Below are positions 38,906-48,372 of a DNA stretch of 51,889 nucleotides, in pieces. Origin of the DNA: Micrococcus lacusdianchii. GTDB lineage: Bacteria; Actinomycetota; Actinomycetes; Actinomycetales; Micrococcaceae. The notes beneath the pieces were generated by a model. It did not search any database. It worked only from the letters and a program-made list of their open reading frames with translations, and was not told the DNA's origin. A program made the translations under genes and the position numbers. The DNA is taken from the NCBI RefSeq assembly GCF_023155805.1, contig NZ_JAKNUW010000015.1, positions 1-51,889 on the forward strand, given 5' to 3'. How positions within the stretch are numbered: position 1 is the first letter of the stretch; the number at the start of each line of letters is the position of its first letter.

Positions 38906-39574
38906 TCAGGCGGAGCCGGTCTCGGGCCCGCGGCGCGTCTGCTCGCCCGTCACGAGGTAGCGGACCTTGGCGGCCACGGACAGGCCGTGGTCCGTGAACC
39001 GCTCCAGGTAGCGCGAGGCGAGGGTGACGTCCGTGGTGGTGGACGGCGTCGCCGACCAGGTGGGGGCGGCGATGGCCCGGAACACCGCGACGTGGTGCTC
39101 GTTGACCACCTGGTTGAGTTCATGGATGCGGTCCGCGTGCGCGAGGTCCTGGGTCTCCAGCAGGAGCACCACCTCGTGCGCCACCTCCACGGCGGCGTCC
39201 GCCATGGCGGCGAACAGGGGGCGCACGTCCTCCGGGATCGCGAGCTCCGGATACCGCAGGCGGGTCAGCTGCGCCAGGTGTCGGGCAAGGTCGCCCATGC
39301 GTTCGAGCGAGGCGCTCATGCGCAGGCTCGCCAGCACGGTGCGCAGGTCCGTGGCCACCGGCGCCTGGAGGACCAGGAGGCGGGCGGCCTGGTCGTCGAG
39401 GGCCTCCTGCAGCCGGTCGATCCGGGCGTCTTCCGTGATGACCCCCTCGGCCCCGTGCACATCGGCCGTCTCGAGGGCGGTCCGCGCGTCGATCACGGCA
39501 CGGTGGACGAGGCGGGCGATCTCCAGCAGGTCGCGACCGAGTCGGGCCAGGTTGGCGCGGTACAGCTCCCGCAT
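38906..39574 (-). CDS. phoU: Phosphate signalling protein PhoU
   Basis: 222-aa helical protein, two three-helix bundles with the PhoU repeats (about 1-105 and 110-205). It couples the phosphate transporter to the sensor kinase and keeps the Pho response off when phosphate is plentiful. Family features include MRELYRANLARLGRDLLEIA, the metal-binding-type E/D-rich helices, and RMSASLERMGDLARHLA. A GGGAGGGA ribosome-binding site precedes ATG. It is divergent from senX3-regX3; a strong GTTCAC direct repeat lies in the shared promoter region. Confidence 0.94.
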   Translation of the reverse strand: MRELYRANLARLGRDLLEIARLVHRAVIDARTALETADVHGAEGVITEDARIDRLQEALDDQAARLLVLQAPVATDLRTVLASLRMSASLERMGDLARHLAQLTRLRYPELAIPEDVRPLFAAMADAAVEVAHEVVLLLETQDLAHADRIHELNQVVNEHHVAVFRAIAAPTWSATPSTTTDVTLASRYLERFTDHGLSVAAKVRYLVTGEQTRRGPETGSA

Positions 39575-39655
39575 GGTGGTCCCTCCCCTCGGTCTTCACA
39601 CGCTCCCCGACGCCCGCCGTCCGGGTCGGTGGACATCCCACCGTCGCAGGGTCAG

Positions 39656-39677
39656 GTGAACGCGGCGTGAACGGGGC
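39656..39677 (-). promoter_or_regulatory. Candidate PHO/RegX3 box between phoU and senX3
   Basis: On the minus strand, GTTCAC occurs twice with an exact 11-bp period (GTTCACGCCGC followed by GTTCACC at 39667-39672 and 39656-39661). This matches the direct-repeat operators of RegX3/PhoP. It lies about 80 nt upstream of phoU and about 60 nt upstream of the senX3 -10 (TACCCT, 39730-39735). Confidence 0.7.
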
Positions 39678-39741
39678 GTCGACGCCGTCTGATGCGCGGG
39701 GATCCGCGGGAGGCGGCGGTCGCACGGGCTACCCTGGGGGC

Positions 39742-40968
39742 GTGGATCCCGTCATCATCGGCCTGCTCTGCGGCGCGGTCGGACTGCTCATCGGAGTGGC
39801 CTCCATGCTGGCCTTCCGCGCGTCCGAGCGCTCCCGCACGGTCGACCTCGCCATCGGGGAGCCCACCCTCGCGCCGGGCACCGCCGAGGTGCTCTCCGTG
39901 ATCGGCCGCGCGTACGTGGTGGTGGACGCAGTGGACGGCGTGGTGCGGGCGAACCCGTCCGCGTACGCCCTCGGCCTCGTCCGGGGCCACACCCTGGTCC
40001 TGGACCCGCTGCGGGAGCTGACCCGCTCCGTGCGGACGGACGGGGTGATCGTGGAGCGCCGCGTGGAGCTGCCGCGCGACCCGCTCGCGCAGTCCACTCT
40101 GGTGCTCGAGATGCGCGTGGCCCCCCTGGACGAGGAGTACATCCTCATCCTCGCGGACGACCGCACGGACGCCACCCGCACGGAGGCCATGCGGCACGAC
40201 TTCGTGGTGAACGTGTCCCATGAGCTCAAGACGCCGGTGGGCGCCATCTCGTTGCTGGCCGAGGCCATCGACGACGCCGCCGACGACGAGGTCGCGGTCC
40301 GCCGGTTCGCCACGCGCCTGGGCATCGAGTCCACCCGCCTGACCGCGCTGGTGCAGGACATCATCGAGTTCTCCCGCGTCCAGGCCAAGGACGTGGTCCG
40401 CGAGGGCGGGCCCGTCGACCTGAACCGCGTGGTGGCCGAGGCCGTGGACCGACTGCGGCTGACGGCCGAGGCGCGGGACATCCGGCTCAAGGCCGGCGGC
40501 CGGGTGGACGCCGTGGTGCACGGGGACGCGGACCAGCTCATGACGGCGGTCCGGAACCTCGTGGACAACGCGGTGCGGTACTCCCCGGACGGGACCACCG
40601 TGGGCATCGGCCTGTCCTCGAGGGACGGGCTGGCGCAGATCACGGTCACGGACCAGGGCGTGGGCATCAGCCCCGAGGAGCAGGCCCGCGTCTTCGAGCG
40701 GTTCTACCGGGTGGACGGGGCGCGTTCCCGTCAGACCGGCGGCACGGGCCTGGGCCTGAGCATCGTCAAGCACGTGGTCATCAACCACGGCGGCGAGGTG
40801 ACCCTGTGGTCCCAGCCCGGCCGTGGCTCGACCTTCACCATCCGGCTGCCCGAGTGGGAGGAGCCCGCCGTGCGCGGGGCCGCGCCCGTCGAGCCGCCGG
40901 CCACCGAGCGCCGAGGGGGCCGCGCCGCGGTCGCCGCGGACCCGTCCCGTAAGGAGCACAGCGCATGA
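39742..40968 (+). CDS. senX3: Sensor histidine kinase SenX3-like
   Basis: 408-aa membrane kinase of the phosphate-sensing two-component system. One N-terminal hydrophobic segment (residues 3-25) has almost no extracellular part, as in SenX3. A PAS-like domain follows (about 50-135). The HisKA box is RHDFVVNVSHELKTP with His160. The ATPase has N-box NLVDNAVRYSPDG, G1 DQGVGIS, F-box ARVFERFYRVD and G2 GGTGLGLSIVKH. The C-terminal 45 residues are a disordered tail. GTG starts 6 nt after TACCCT, so the message is probably leaderless. ATGA overlap with regX3. Confidence 0.93.
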   Translation: MDPVIIGLLCGAVGLLIGVASMLAFRASERSRTVDLAIGEPTLAPGTAEVLSVIGRAYVVVDAVDGVVRANPSAYALGLVRGHTLVLDPLRELTRSVRTDGVIVERRVELPRDPLAQSTLVLEMRVAPLDEEYILILADDRTDATRTEAMRHDFVVNVSHELKTPVGAISLLAEAIDDAADDEVAVRRFATRLGIESTRLTALVQDIIEFSRVQAKDVVREGGPVDLNRVVAEAVDRLRLTAEARDIRLKAGGRVDAVVHGDADQLMTAVRNLVDNAVRYSPDGTTVGIGLSSRDGLAQITVTDQGVGISPEEQARVFERFYRVDGARSRQTGGTGLGLSIVKHVVINHGGEVTLWSQPGRGSTFTIRLPEWEEPAVRGAAPVEPPATERRGGRAAVAADPSRKEHSA

Positions 40969-41645
40969 GCCGGATCCTGATCGTCGAGGACGAGGAGTCC
41001 TTCAGCGACCCCCTCTCCTACCTCCTCACCAAGGAGGGGTTCGAGGTGGCGGTCGCCGCCGACGGCAACGAGGGGCTCGAGGAGTTCGACCGCTGCGGTG
41101 CGGACCTGATCCTGCTGGACCTCATGCTCCCGGGGATGTCCGGCACGGAGGTGTGCCGCCAGGTGCGGCAGCGCTCCAACGTCCCGATCATCATGCTCAC
41201 CGCCAAGGACTCCGAGATCGACAAGGTGGTGGGGCTCGAGCTGGGCGCGGACGACTACGTCACGAAGCCGTACTCCTCCCGCGAGCTGGTGGCCCGCGTG
41301 CGTGCCGTGCTGCGCCGCCGCGGAGAGCCCGAGGAGCTGATCGCCTCCACCGTGGCCGCGGGGCCGGTCCGCATGGACGTGGAGCGCCACGTGGTGGCCG
41401 TGGGCGGCGAGCAGGTGAACCTGCCGCTCAAGGAGTTCGAGCTGCTGGAGATGCTCCTGCGCAACGCGGGCCGTGTGCTCACGCGGGGCCAGCTGATCGA
41501 CCGCGTGTGGGGGTCCGACTACGTGGGGGACACGAAGACCCTCGACGTGCACGTCAAGCGCCTGCGCTCCAAGATCGAGCCGGACCCCTCGAATCCGCGG
41601 CACCTCGTGACGGTCCGCGGCCTGGGCTACAAGTTCGAGGCCTGA
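40965..41645 (+). CDS. regX3: Response regulator RegX3-like
   Basis: 226-aa OmpR/PhoB-type regulator. The receiver has acidic residues VEDEES near 7-12, the phosphoacceptor Asp52 in [12 protein letters not shown], and Lys in MLTAKD. The winged helix has [46 protein letters not shown] and VRGLGYKFE. It should be phosphorylated by SenX3 and bind GTTCAC direct repeats to induce phosphate-scavenging genes such as those at 27-33 kb. ATG overlaps the senX3 TGA by 4 nt; strong translational coupling. Confidence 0.95.
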   Translation: MSRILIVEDEESFSDPLSYLLTKEGFEVAVAADGNEGLEEFDRCGADLILLDLMLPGMSGTEVCRQVRQRSNVPIIMLTAKDSEIDKVVGLELGADDYVTKPYSSRELVARVRAVLRRRGEPEELIASTVAAGPVRMDVERHVVAVGGEQVNLPLKEFELLEMLLRNAGRVLTRGQLIDRVWGSDYVGDTKTLDVHVKRLRSKIEPDPSNPRHLVTVRGLGYKFEA

Positions 41646-41659
41646 CCGGCCCCTCCCCG

Positions 41660-41708
41660 GACGACGTCGGCCCGCCGCCTCCGCAGGGAGGGGCGGGCCG
41701 ACGTCGTC
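41660..41708. terminator. 17-bp hairpin terminator after regX3
   Basis: Perfect 17-bp stem (41660-41676 with 41692-41708), the loop containing a smaller CCTCC/GGAGG stem. The arm GACGACGTCGG repeats that of the terminator at 13105. Confidence 0.88.
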
Positions 41709-41739
41709 GGGGCGGGGGACGGGGCGCGCCCCGTCCGGG

Positions 41740-42279
41740 TCAGTGACCCTCGCCGTAGTGCAGGGTCTCCTGGTCGAGGTGTTCGGTGGAGGGCTGCTGG
41801 CCGGCGGGCAGGTACTCGGCGTACTGCTCCTGCGTGGCGGACAGGACCGGGACGGCGACGTCCACAGTGGCGGCGTCGGCGGCGATGGTGCCCTGCGCGT
41901 TCTGGCCCGGCCAGACGTTGCGCTCGATCTCCTGCCTGTTCTGCTCGTCCTCGAGGCGCACGGACTGGCCGGCGGGGACCTGGACGGTGGCCTGGCCGCC
42001 GTCCTGCAGCGCGATGGTGTACGTCTTGTCCGCGTCCGTGGGGTTCTTCAGCGTGCCGATCAGGCGCGCGGGGCCCGAGGCGCCCTCGCCGACGAGGGCG
42101 AGGTTGCGGACCTCCACGAGGTCCGGCTGGGTGACGACGATGCCGTCCGAGGGGCTGTAGGGGATGGCCGTGGCCACCGGGCTCACGGCGGAGCAGCCGG
42201 TGGCGCCCAGGAGGGCGGTGAGGGCGAGAGCGCCGGCGGCGATGCGGCGCCGGGCGGGCCGGGAGGCGGCGGACTTCAC
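41740..42279 (-). CDS. Hypothetical lipoprotein
   Basis: 179-aa exported lipoprotein. The signal has an RRR n-region, a hydrophobic core ([14 protein letters not shown]) and a lipobox-like ATGC with Cys at about residue 29. The mature part is one small beta-rich domain ([40 protein letters not shown]), similar in feel to actinobacterial copper-chaperone or DUF-type lipoproteins, but no metal motif is seen. The GTG start has AGGAG 7 nt upstream and a TAGCCT -10 (42336-42341, minus strand). It is divergent from carD. Confidence 0.72.
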   Translation of the reverse strand: MKSAASRPARRRIAAGALALTALLGATGCSAVSPVATAIPYSPSDGIVVTQPDLVEVRNLALVGEGASGPARLIGTLKNPTDADKTYTIALQDGGQATVQVPAGQSVRLEDEQNRQEIERNVWPGQNAQGTIAADAATVDVAVPVLSATQEQYAEYLPAGQQPSTEHLDQETLHYGEGH

Positions 42280-42474
42280 GGAGGTTCTCCTACAGATGCG
42301 GTGACGGAGGCGGGCCCACGGGGGACCCCGGGGACAGGCTACCGCATCGGGGGGTCGGTGCCCGGGGCGAGACGCACGGTCTCCACTACCACATCCATGC
42401 CGGAGGACCCTGCACGGACGCGCGGCGTTTCCTGCCCCGTGCTAGAATGGGGCGACTGGAAAGGGGCATTTCAC

Positions 42475-42957
42475 ATGGTTTTCGAGGTCGGAGAGACTGT
42501 CGTCTATCCCCATCACGGTGCTGCTCGCATCGAGGAGATCAAGACGCGCACCATCAGGGGCGAAGAGAAGATGTACCTCAAGCTGAAGGTGGCGCAGGGG
42601 GATCTGACCATCGAGGTGCCCGCAGAGAACGTGGACCTGGTCGGCGTCCGGGACGTCGTGGACTCGGAGGGCCTGGAGCACGTGATCCAGGTGCTGCAGG
42701 CCGAGCACGTGGAGGAGCCCACCAACTGGTCGCGCCGGTACAAGGCCAACCTGGAGAAGCTGGCGAGCGGGGACGTGAACAAGGTCGCCGAGGTCGTGCG
42801 CGACCTGTGGCGCCGCGACCACGACCGCGGCCTGTCCGCGGGGGAGAAGCGCATGCTGTCCAAGGCCCGCCAGGTGCTCGTCTCGGAGCTCGCGCTGGCC
42901 AAGAAGGTCACCGAGGAGGAGGCCGAGGGCATGCTGGACACGGTGCTCGAGGGCTGA
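42475..42957 (+). CDS. carD: CarD/CdnL-family RNA polymerase-binding transcription regulator
   Basis: 160-aa regulator that binds the RNA polymerase beta lobe and stabilises open complexes, notably at rRNA promoters. The Tudor-like RNAP-interaction domain (1-~60: [22 protein letters not shown]) is followed by a helical DNA-binding domain with the wedge Trp in RDLWRRD and [27 protein letters not shown] (42443-42448) is a good -10 with a 20-nt leader and AAAGGGG near the start. The order carD-isp-cysS-rlmB is as in mycobacteria. A 19-bp hairpin separates it from ispDF. Confidence 0.95.
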   Translation: MVFEVGETVVYPHHGAARIEEIKTRTIRGEEKMYLKLKVAQGDLTIEVPAENVDLVGVRDVVDSEGLEHVIQVLQAEHVEEPTNWSRRYKANLEKLASGDVNKVAEVVRDLWRRDHDRGLSAGEKRMLSKARQVLVSELALAKKVTEEEAEGMLDTVLEG

Positions 42958-42978
42958 GCCCCGGCTGCGCAGTCCCGT

Positions 42979-43022
42979 GACGACGGCGGGGCGGACCGGC
43001 GACGGTCCGCCCCGCCGTCGTC
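42979..43022. terminator. 19-bp perfect hairpin terminator after carD
   Basis: Stem 42979-42997 with 43004-43022 (19 bp, loop GGCGAC), just before the ispDF -10 TAGGAT (43031-43036). Confidence 0.88.
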
Positions 43023-43042
43023 CGTCTTCCTAGGATGGCCGC

Positions 43043-44338
43043 ATGCCCACTGCTCTCGTGATCGCCGCCGCCGGGGCCGGCACCCGCCTCGGCGCGGGCG
43101 TGCCCAAGGCCCTCGCCCCGCTCGCCGACGGCCGCCCCCTGCTCGACCACTGCCTCGAGTCGGTCGCCGCCGCCCGGGCGGCCGGCGTCGCACTGGACGC
43201 CGTGGTGGTCCTCGTCCCGCCCGCCGAGGCCGACGCGCGGCGGGTCGCCGACATCGTCGCGCGCCATGCGGCGGGCCTGGCCGTCCCCGTGACGTGCGTC
43301 CCGGGCGGCGCCGAGCGGGCCGACTCGGTCCGCGCCGGCCTGGCCGCCGCGGACGCCGCCCTGGCCGACGCCGGCCACGCCGCCGGGGCCGGTCCGCGCC
43401 GTGTCCTGGTGCACGACGCGGCCCGCGCCTTCACCCCGCCCGCCGTGTTCCGCGCGGTGCAGGACGCCCTCGCGGCCGGCGCGCCCGCCGCGGTCCCGGG
43501 GCTGCCGGTGACGGACACGATCAAGACGGTCACGGGGCCGGCGGGGCGCCCCGTCGTCTCGGGCACGCCGGCACGGTCCTCCCTGCGTGCCGTCCAGACC
43601 CCACAGGGCTTCGACCTCGACCTCCTCCTGGCCGCCCATGAGCTGGCCCGCACGTCGGCGGAGGCAGACGCGTCCGCCCTCACCGACGACGCCATGGCCA
43701 TGGAGGCCGCCGGCCACGAGGTGCTGGTGGTCCCCGGGGACGAGGCCTCGTTCAAGGTGACGTCGCCCCGCGACCTCGAGACGGCCGCGGCGCGGCTCGC
43801 CGGCCCCGGGCGCGCGGAGTCCGCCCTCCCCGCCGCGGCTGCGCCCGTCCCCGCCCTGCCGCGCACCGGGTTCGGCACGGACGTCCACGCGTGGGCCCCC
43901 GAGGACGCCCCGCGCCCACTGTGGCTCGGGTGCGTGGAGTGGCCGGACCAGCGCGGTGTCGCCGCCACCTCGGACGGCGACGTCGCCGCGCACGCCGCCT
44001 GCAACGCCCTGCTCTCCGCCGCCGGCCTGGGTGACCTCGGCGCCGTCTTCGGCGTGGACCGCTTCGAGATGCGCGGGGCCACGGGCGCGGCGATGCTCGC
44101 GCACGTCGCGGGCCTGGTCGAGGCCGCCGGCTTCCGGATCGGCAACGTGGCCGTGCAGGTGGTGGCGCCGCGGCCCAAGGTGGGCACCCGGCGGGGGGAG
44201 ATGGAGGCGGCCATGTCCGCGGCGCTCGGCGGCGCCCCGGTGTCCGTCTCGGCGGCCACGACGGACGGGCTCGGGTTCATCGGCCGGGGCGAGGGGCTCG
44301 TGGGGTTCGCGACGGCGCTGGTGGCCCCGATCCCCTGA
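43043..44338 (+). CDS. ispDF: Bifunctional IspD/IspF isoprenoid enzyme
   Basis: 431-aa fusion for two MEP-pathway steps: MEP cytidylyltransferase (IspD) and ME-2,4-cyclodiphosphate synthase (IspF). IspD (1-~255) shows [10 protein letters not shown], Lys22 in [13 protein letters not shown] and [10 protein letters not shown]. IspF (~273-431) has metal ligands Asp280 and His282 in GTDVHAW, His317, and the C-terminal [13 protein letters not shown]. The usual HSDGD motif is TSDGD here (Thr309 for His) and the following Asp is Asn321. TAGGAT lies 6 nt before ATG: leaderless. It supplies precursors for menaquinone and carotenoids. Confidence 0.94.
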   Translation: MPTALVIAAAGAGTRLGAGVPKALAPLADGRPLLDHCLESVAAARAAGVALDAVVVLVPPAEADARRVADIVARHAAGLAVPVTCVPGGAERADSVRAGLAAADAALADAGHAAGAGPRRVLVHDAARAFTPPAVFRAVQDALAAGAPAAVPGLPVTDTIKTVTGPAGRPVVSGTPARSSLRAVQTPQGFDLDLLLAAHELARTSAEADASALTDDAMAMEAAGHEVLVVPGDEASFKVTSPRDLETAAARLAGPGRAESALPAAAAPVPALPRTGFGTDVHAWAPEDAPRPLWLGCVEWPDQRGVAATSDGDVAAHAACNALLSAAGLGDLGAVFGVDRFEMRGATGAAMLAHVAGLVEAAGFRIGNVAVQVVAPRPKVGTRRGEMEAAMSAALGGAPVSVSAATTDGLGFIGRGEGLVGFATALVAPIP

Positions 44339-44444
44339 CCCGCGCCGGCGGCCCCCGCCCGGCTCCGGCCCGCACGCCCCCGCACCCCTGCCACTAGGCT
44401 GGGCGGGACCCCGTCCCACGACCGTCCGGAAGGACAGCGCCCCC

Positions 44445-45899
44445 ATGGTCCAGCGCTTCTACGACACCCGCACCGCCGAGATCCGGGACTTCGTGCCGCT
44501 CGTGCCCGGCCAGGCGTCGGTCTACTACTGCGGGGCCACGGTGCAGGGGATGCCGCACGTGGGGCATGTGCGCAGCGCGATCGTCTTCGACACCCTGATC
44601 CGCTGGCTCGAGGCCACCGGCCTGCGGGTCACCTCGGTCCGCAACGTCACGGACATCGACGACAAGATCCTCGACCGCTCCGCCGCCTCCCACGCGGACG
44701 GGTTCGAGGCCAGCCACCTGTACCCCGCCGCGGAGCCGTGGTGGGCGCTCGCCTTCCGCTTCGAGAAGGCGTTCGACGCCGCCTACCTCGCCCTGGGCGT
44801 GCGCCGGCCCACCTACGAGCCCCGCGCCACGGGCCACGTCCCGGAGATGTTCGCGCTGATCGAGCGTCTGATCGAGCGCGGCCACGCCTACCCCGCGCAG
44901 GACGGCTCGGGGGACGTGTACTTCGACGTGCGCTCCTGGGAGCGCTACGGCGAGCTCACCCGCCAGCGCGTAGAGGACATGCAGGACGCCCCGGACGCGG
45001 ACCCGCGCGGCAAGCGCGACCCCCGCGACTTCGCCCTGTGGAAGGGGGCCAAGGACGGCGAGCCCGCCACCGCCGTGTGGACCTCCCCGTGGGGCGCGGG
45101 CCGTCCCGGCTGGCACCTCGAGTGCTCGGCCATGTCCACCAAGTACCTCGGCGCGGAGTTCGACATCCACGGCGGCGGGCTGGACCTGCGCTTCCCGCAC
45201 CACGAGAACGAGCTGGCCCAGTCCGCGGCCGCCGGGGACGGCTTCGCCCGGTTCTGGCTGCACAACGGCCTGGTCACCTACGGCGGGGAGAAGATGTCCA
45301 AGTCCGTGGGCAACACCATCTCCCCGGAGGAGATGCTCCAGCTGGCCCGCCCCAAGGCCGTCCGCTACTTCCTGGGCCAGGCCCACTACCGCTCGCAGCT
45401 GGACTACCGTCCCGGCGCCCTGGACGAGGCGGCGGCGGCCGTCGAGCGCATCGAGGGCTTCGTGGCGCGCGCCACGGCCGCCCACGGCGTCCCCGAGCTC
45501 ACGTCCCCGCTGGCCGAGCACGTCCCCGCCGCCTTCCGTGCCGCCCTGGAGGACGACCTCGCCGTCCCCCAGGCGCTCGCGGCCCTGCACGAGGCCGTCC
45601 GGGCTGGCAACTCCGCGCTCGCGGCCGGGGACGACGACGCCGCCCGGGCCCGCCTGGCCGAGGTCGCCGCCATGACGGCGGTCCTGGGCCTCGACGACGT
45701 CCCCGAGCCCGGTGCCGCCGGCGGGGGCCCCGAGGCCGCCGCGCTCGACGCGCTGGTCCGCTTCCAGATCGAGGCCCGCGCCCAGGCCCGCGCGGACAGG
45801 GACTGGGCCACCGCGGACCGGATCCGGGACGCCCTGGCCGCGGCCGGCGTGGTGGTGGAGGACGGCGCCGCGGGCGCCGCCTGGCACCTGGCCGACTGA
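44445..45899 (+). CDS. cysS: Cysteinyl-tRNA synthetase
   Basis: Class I aminoacyl-tRNA synthetase, 484 aa. Cys29 in [15 protein letters not shown] is a zinc ligand and HVGH (38-41) is the HIGH motif. [18 protein letters not shown] and KMSKS (283-287) follow. The C-terminal helical tRNA-binding domain ends at about residue 480. ATG is preceded by GGAAGGAC; a -10-like TAGGCT lies at 44395-44400. A short GC-rich spacer separates it from ispDF, so it has its own promoter. Confidence 0.96.
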   Translation: MVQRFYDTRTAEIRDFVPLVPGQASVYYCGATVQGMPHVGHVRSAIVFDTLIRWLEATGLRVTSVRNVTDIDDKILDRSAASHADGFEASHLYPAAEPWWALAFRFEKAFDAAYLALGVRRPTYEPRATGHVPEMFALIERLIERGHAYPAQDGSGDVYFDVRSWERYGELTRQRVEDMQDAPDADPRGKRDPRDFALWKGAKDGEPATAVWTSPWGAGRPGWHLECSAMSTKYLGAEFDIHGGGLDLRFPHHENELAQSAAAGDGFARFWLHNGLVTYGGEKMSKSVGNTISPEEMLQLARPKAVRYFLGQAHYRSQLDYRPGALDEAAAAVERIEGFVARATAAHGVPELTSPLAEHVPAAFRAALEDDLAVPQALAALHEAVRAGNSALAAGDDDAARARLAEVAAMTAVLGLDDVPEPGAAGGGPEAAALDALVRFQIEARAQARADRDWATADRIRDALAAAGVVVEDGAAGAAWHLAD

Positions 45900-46016
45900 C
45901 GGCGGGGCCCGGCGTCCGTCCGGGCGGCCCGCCTAGACTGGGGCCGATCCGCGGAGCGGCCGACGTCGTCGTGCCGACGCCCCGCCCCCTCGCCCCCTGA
46001 CCTCAGGAGTCCTCCC

Positions 46017-47006
46017 ATGTCCACCGCACCCCGCTCCGGCGGTTCCCGCAAGCCCAAGGGGAAGAAGGGCCCCTCCAAGGGCACCGGCGGCCACGGCCGC
46101 AAGGCGCTCGAGGGCAAGGGCCCCACGCCCAAGGCCGAGGACCGCGTCTACCACAAGGCGCACCGGGCCAAGCAGCTCGCCGAGCGCTCCGCCGCCCGGC
46201 GCGGCCCCGTCCGGGACCAGGTGCGCGGCCGCGTGAAGCTCACGGACGAGACGGTCTCGGGCCGCAACCCCGTGCTGGAGGCCCTGCGCGCCGGCATCCC
46301 GGCCAAGACCCTGCACGTGGCCGTGCGCATCGAGGTGGACGACCGCGTCAAGGAGGTCCTGCGTCTGTGCGCCGAGGGGTCCATCCCCGTGCTCGAGGCC
46401 ACCAAGCCGGAGCTGGACCGGCTCTCCGGAGAGGCCGTGCACCAGGGCCTGGTGCTGCAGATCCCGCCGTACCGGTACGCGGACGCGCTCGAGCTGGGCC
46501 GCGAGACCATCGAGAAGCAGGCCAAGGGGCATCTGCGCACCGCGCCCCTGCTGATCGCACTCGACGGCATCACCGACCCGCGCAACCTCGGCGCCATCAT
46601 CCGCTCGGCGTCCGCGTTCGACGCGGACGGCGTGATCGTCCCCGAGCGCCGCTCCGTGGGCGTCACCGCGACGGCCTGGCGCACCTCCGCCGGTGCCGCT
46701 GCGCGCGTGCCGGTGGCCCAGGCGGGCAACCTCAACTCCACGCTCGTGGACCTGCACCGGATGGGGTACTTCGTCCTCGGGCTCGACGGCGGCGGGGACG
46801 TCTCCCTGCCCGGCCTCGCCCTGTCCTCGGAGCCGCTCGTGCTCGTGGTGGGGGCCGAGGGCAAGGGCCTGTCGCGCATGGTGCGCGAGCACTGCCAGCA
46901 GATCGTGTCCATCCCGATCCAGTCGGAGATGGAGTCGCTCAACGCCTCCATGGCCGTGGGCATCTCGCTGTACGAGATCGCGGTGGGGCGCGCGGGCGGG
47001 CGCTGA
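46017..47006 (+). CDS. rlmB: 23S rRNA (guanosine-2'-O)-methyltransferase RlmB (TrmH family)
   Basis: SPOUT methyltransferase for 2'-O-methylation of G2251 in 23S rRNA. 329 aa: a Lys/Gly-rich N-terminal extension (1-~75), the L30e-like substrate-binding domain with SGRNPVLEALRAGIP (about 80-150), then the knot domain with LDGITDPRNLGAIIRSA, VVGAEGKGLSRMV and IPIQSEMESLNASMAVGI. The extension is typical of actinobacteria. CAGGAG lies 8 nt before ATG; TAGACT at 45934-45939 gives a leader of about 70 nt. A weak 8-bp hairpin follows the stop. Confidence 0.94.
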   Translation: MSTAPRSGGSRKPKGKKGPSKGTGGHGRKALEGKGPTPKAEDRVYHKAHRAKQLAERSAARRGPVRDQVRGRVKLTDETVSGRNPVLEALRAGIPAKTLHVAVRIEVDDRVKEVLRLCAEGSIPVLEATKPELDRLSGEAVHQGLVLQIPPYRYADALELGRETIEKQAKGHLRTAPLLIALDGITDPRNLGAIIRSASAFDADGVIVPERRSVGVTATAWRTSAGAAARVPVAQAGNLNSTLVDLHRMGYFVLGLDGGGDVSLPGLALSSEPLVLVVGAEGKGLSRMVREHCQQIVSIPIQSEMESLNASMAVGISLYEIAVGRAGGR

Positions 47007-47117
47007 CTCCGCCCTGCGGCGACAGTTCGTCCAGGGCGGGGCCCTGACCGACCGCCTCGGCGGCAGTTCGTCTGCCGGGGTGGGACCGGGGAGTCCGTTC
47101 CTCCGTGATGCCTGCGT

Positions 47118-47127
47118 CACAATTGTG
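47118..47127. promoter_or_regulatory. Perfect CACAATTGTG palindrome before the ABC importer genes
   Basis: A 10-bp perfect dyad in otherwise GC-rich DNA, about 100 nt upstream of the binding-protein gene. It includes a -10-like CACAAT and could be an operator. Confidence 0.4.
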
Positions 47128-47220
47128 GGTGGTGCACGTCACGTCGCACACTGGTGCGCATCGCACGGGGCCTCGCGCCCCCGTGGACCGCATCCCGCAC
47201 CAGGACCACAGAGGTACCCC

Positions 47221-48233
47221 AGAAGCACCGCACCCTCCGTCTCACCGCCGGCCTCGCCGTCGCCCTCCTCGGCCTCACCGCATGCGGTGACGGCGGCTCC
47301 GCCGGAGGAGCCTCCTCCTCCGCCGCCGGCGGCGGAGAGGGCAAGGAGTACACGGTCGGCATCAACCAGCTGATCTCCCACCCGGCCCTCGACGGCGCCC
47401 GCACGGGATTCCAGTCCGCCTTCGAGGACGCCGGTCTGACGGTGACCTTCGACGAGCAGAACGCCCAGGGCGACCAGGGCACCGCCACCTCGATCGCCTC
47501 CACCTTCGCGTCCTAGGACGTGGACCTCGTGGCCGCCATCGCCACCCCCGCCGGTCAGGCGACCGCCACCGCGGTGACCGACAAGCCGGTCGTGTTCATG
47601 GCCGTGACCGACCCGGTCGGCGCACAGCTCGTGGACTCGGAGGAGAAGCCGGGCGGCAACGTCACCGGTATGTCGGACCGCAACCCGGTCAAGGAGCAGC
47701 TGCAGCTGCTCAAGGACGTGGACCCCGAGGCGACCACCGTCGGCATCGTCTGGAACTCCGGCGAGTCCAACTCGAAGGTCCAGGTGGACCAGGCGAAGGA
47801 GGCCGGCGAGGAGCTGGGACTGGAGATCAAGGAGGCCACGATCACCAACTCCTCCGAGGTCCAGCAGGGCGTCGAGTCCCTGAAGGGCGTGGACGGCATC
47901 TACGTGCCCACGGACAACGCCGTGGTGTCCGCCCTCGAGTCCGTGATCGCCTTCGGCGAGGCCAACCAGGTGCCCGTCGTCTCCGCGGACACCGACTCGG
48001 TGGAGCGCGGCGCGCTGGGCACCTACGGCATCGACTACGAGGAGCACGGCCGCCAGGCCGGCGAGATGGCCGTGAAGATCCTCAAGGACGGCCAGAACCC
48101 GGGCGACATCCCCGTCGGCTTCGCCGCGGAGGACTCCCTCGAGCTGGTGCTGAACCAGGAGGCCGCGGGCAAGTACGGCGTCGAGCTGCCGCAGGAGCTC
48201 GTCGACCGCGCCGACGAGGTCATCGGCGACTGA
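47221..48233 (+). pseudogene. ABC importer substrate-binding lipoprotein, disrupted by an amber stop
   Basis: Belongs to the ABC_sub_bind family (TrpX-like; amino-acid or sugar-type ligands). The reading frame from KHRTLRLTAGLAVALLGLTAC (signal and lipobox) continues to the end at 48233 with typical family length (~336 aa), but TAG at 47514-47516 interrupts it after STFAS; the same frame continues as DVDLVAAIATPAGQ. No ATG/GTG exists at the expected start: GAGG is followed by CCCCAGAAG where CCCCATGAAG would fit, as if T were lost. GTG 47154 is the nearest in-frame start but lacks support. The permease gene follows, with no ATPase gene. Confidence 0.85.
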
Positions 48234-48288
48234 CCCGCCCCGGACGACCCCGGCGGGCGCCGTCGTCGTCCCCCTCCCGCCGTGCCGC

Positions 48289-48322
48289 ACCGGCCCCGGA
48301 CGCCGCCGCGTCCGGGGCCGGT
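48289..48322. terminator. 15-bp hairpin between binding-protein and permease genes
   Basis: Perfect stem ACCGGCCCCGGACGC / GCGTCCGGGGCCGGT with loop CGCC. Located inside the transporter operon, it may act as an attenuator that lowers permease expression relative to the binding protein. Confidence 0.75.
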
Positions 48323-48372
48323 CCACGGCCCGCCTCCTCGTCCCGGCCCGCGGGCCGCCTGAAAGGACCCCC

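Noticed and set aside
47514-47516. Programmed readthrough or unusual amino acid at TAG
   Set aside because: Nothing suggests amber suppression or pyrrolysine, and the same gene also lacks its start codon and its ATPase partner; decay is simpler.
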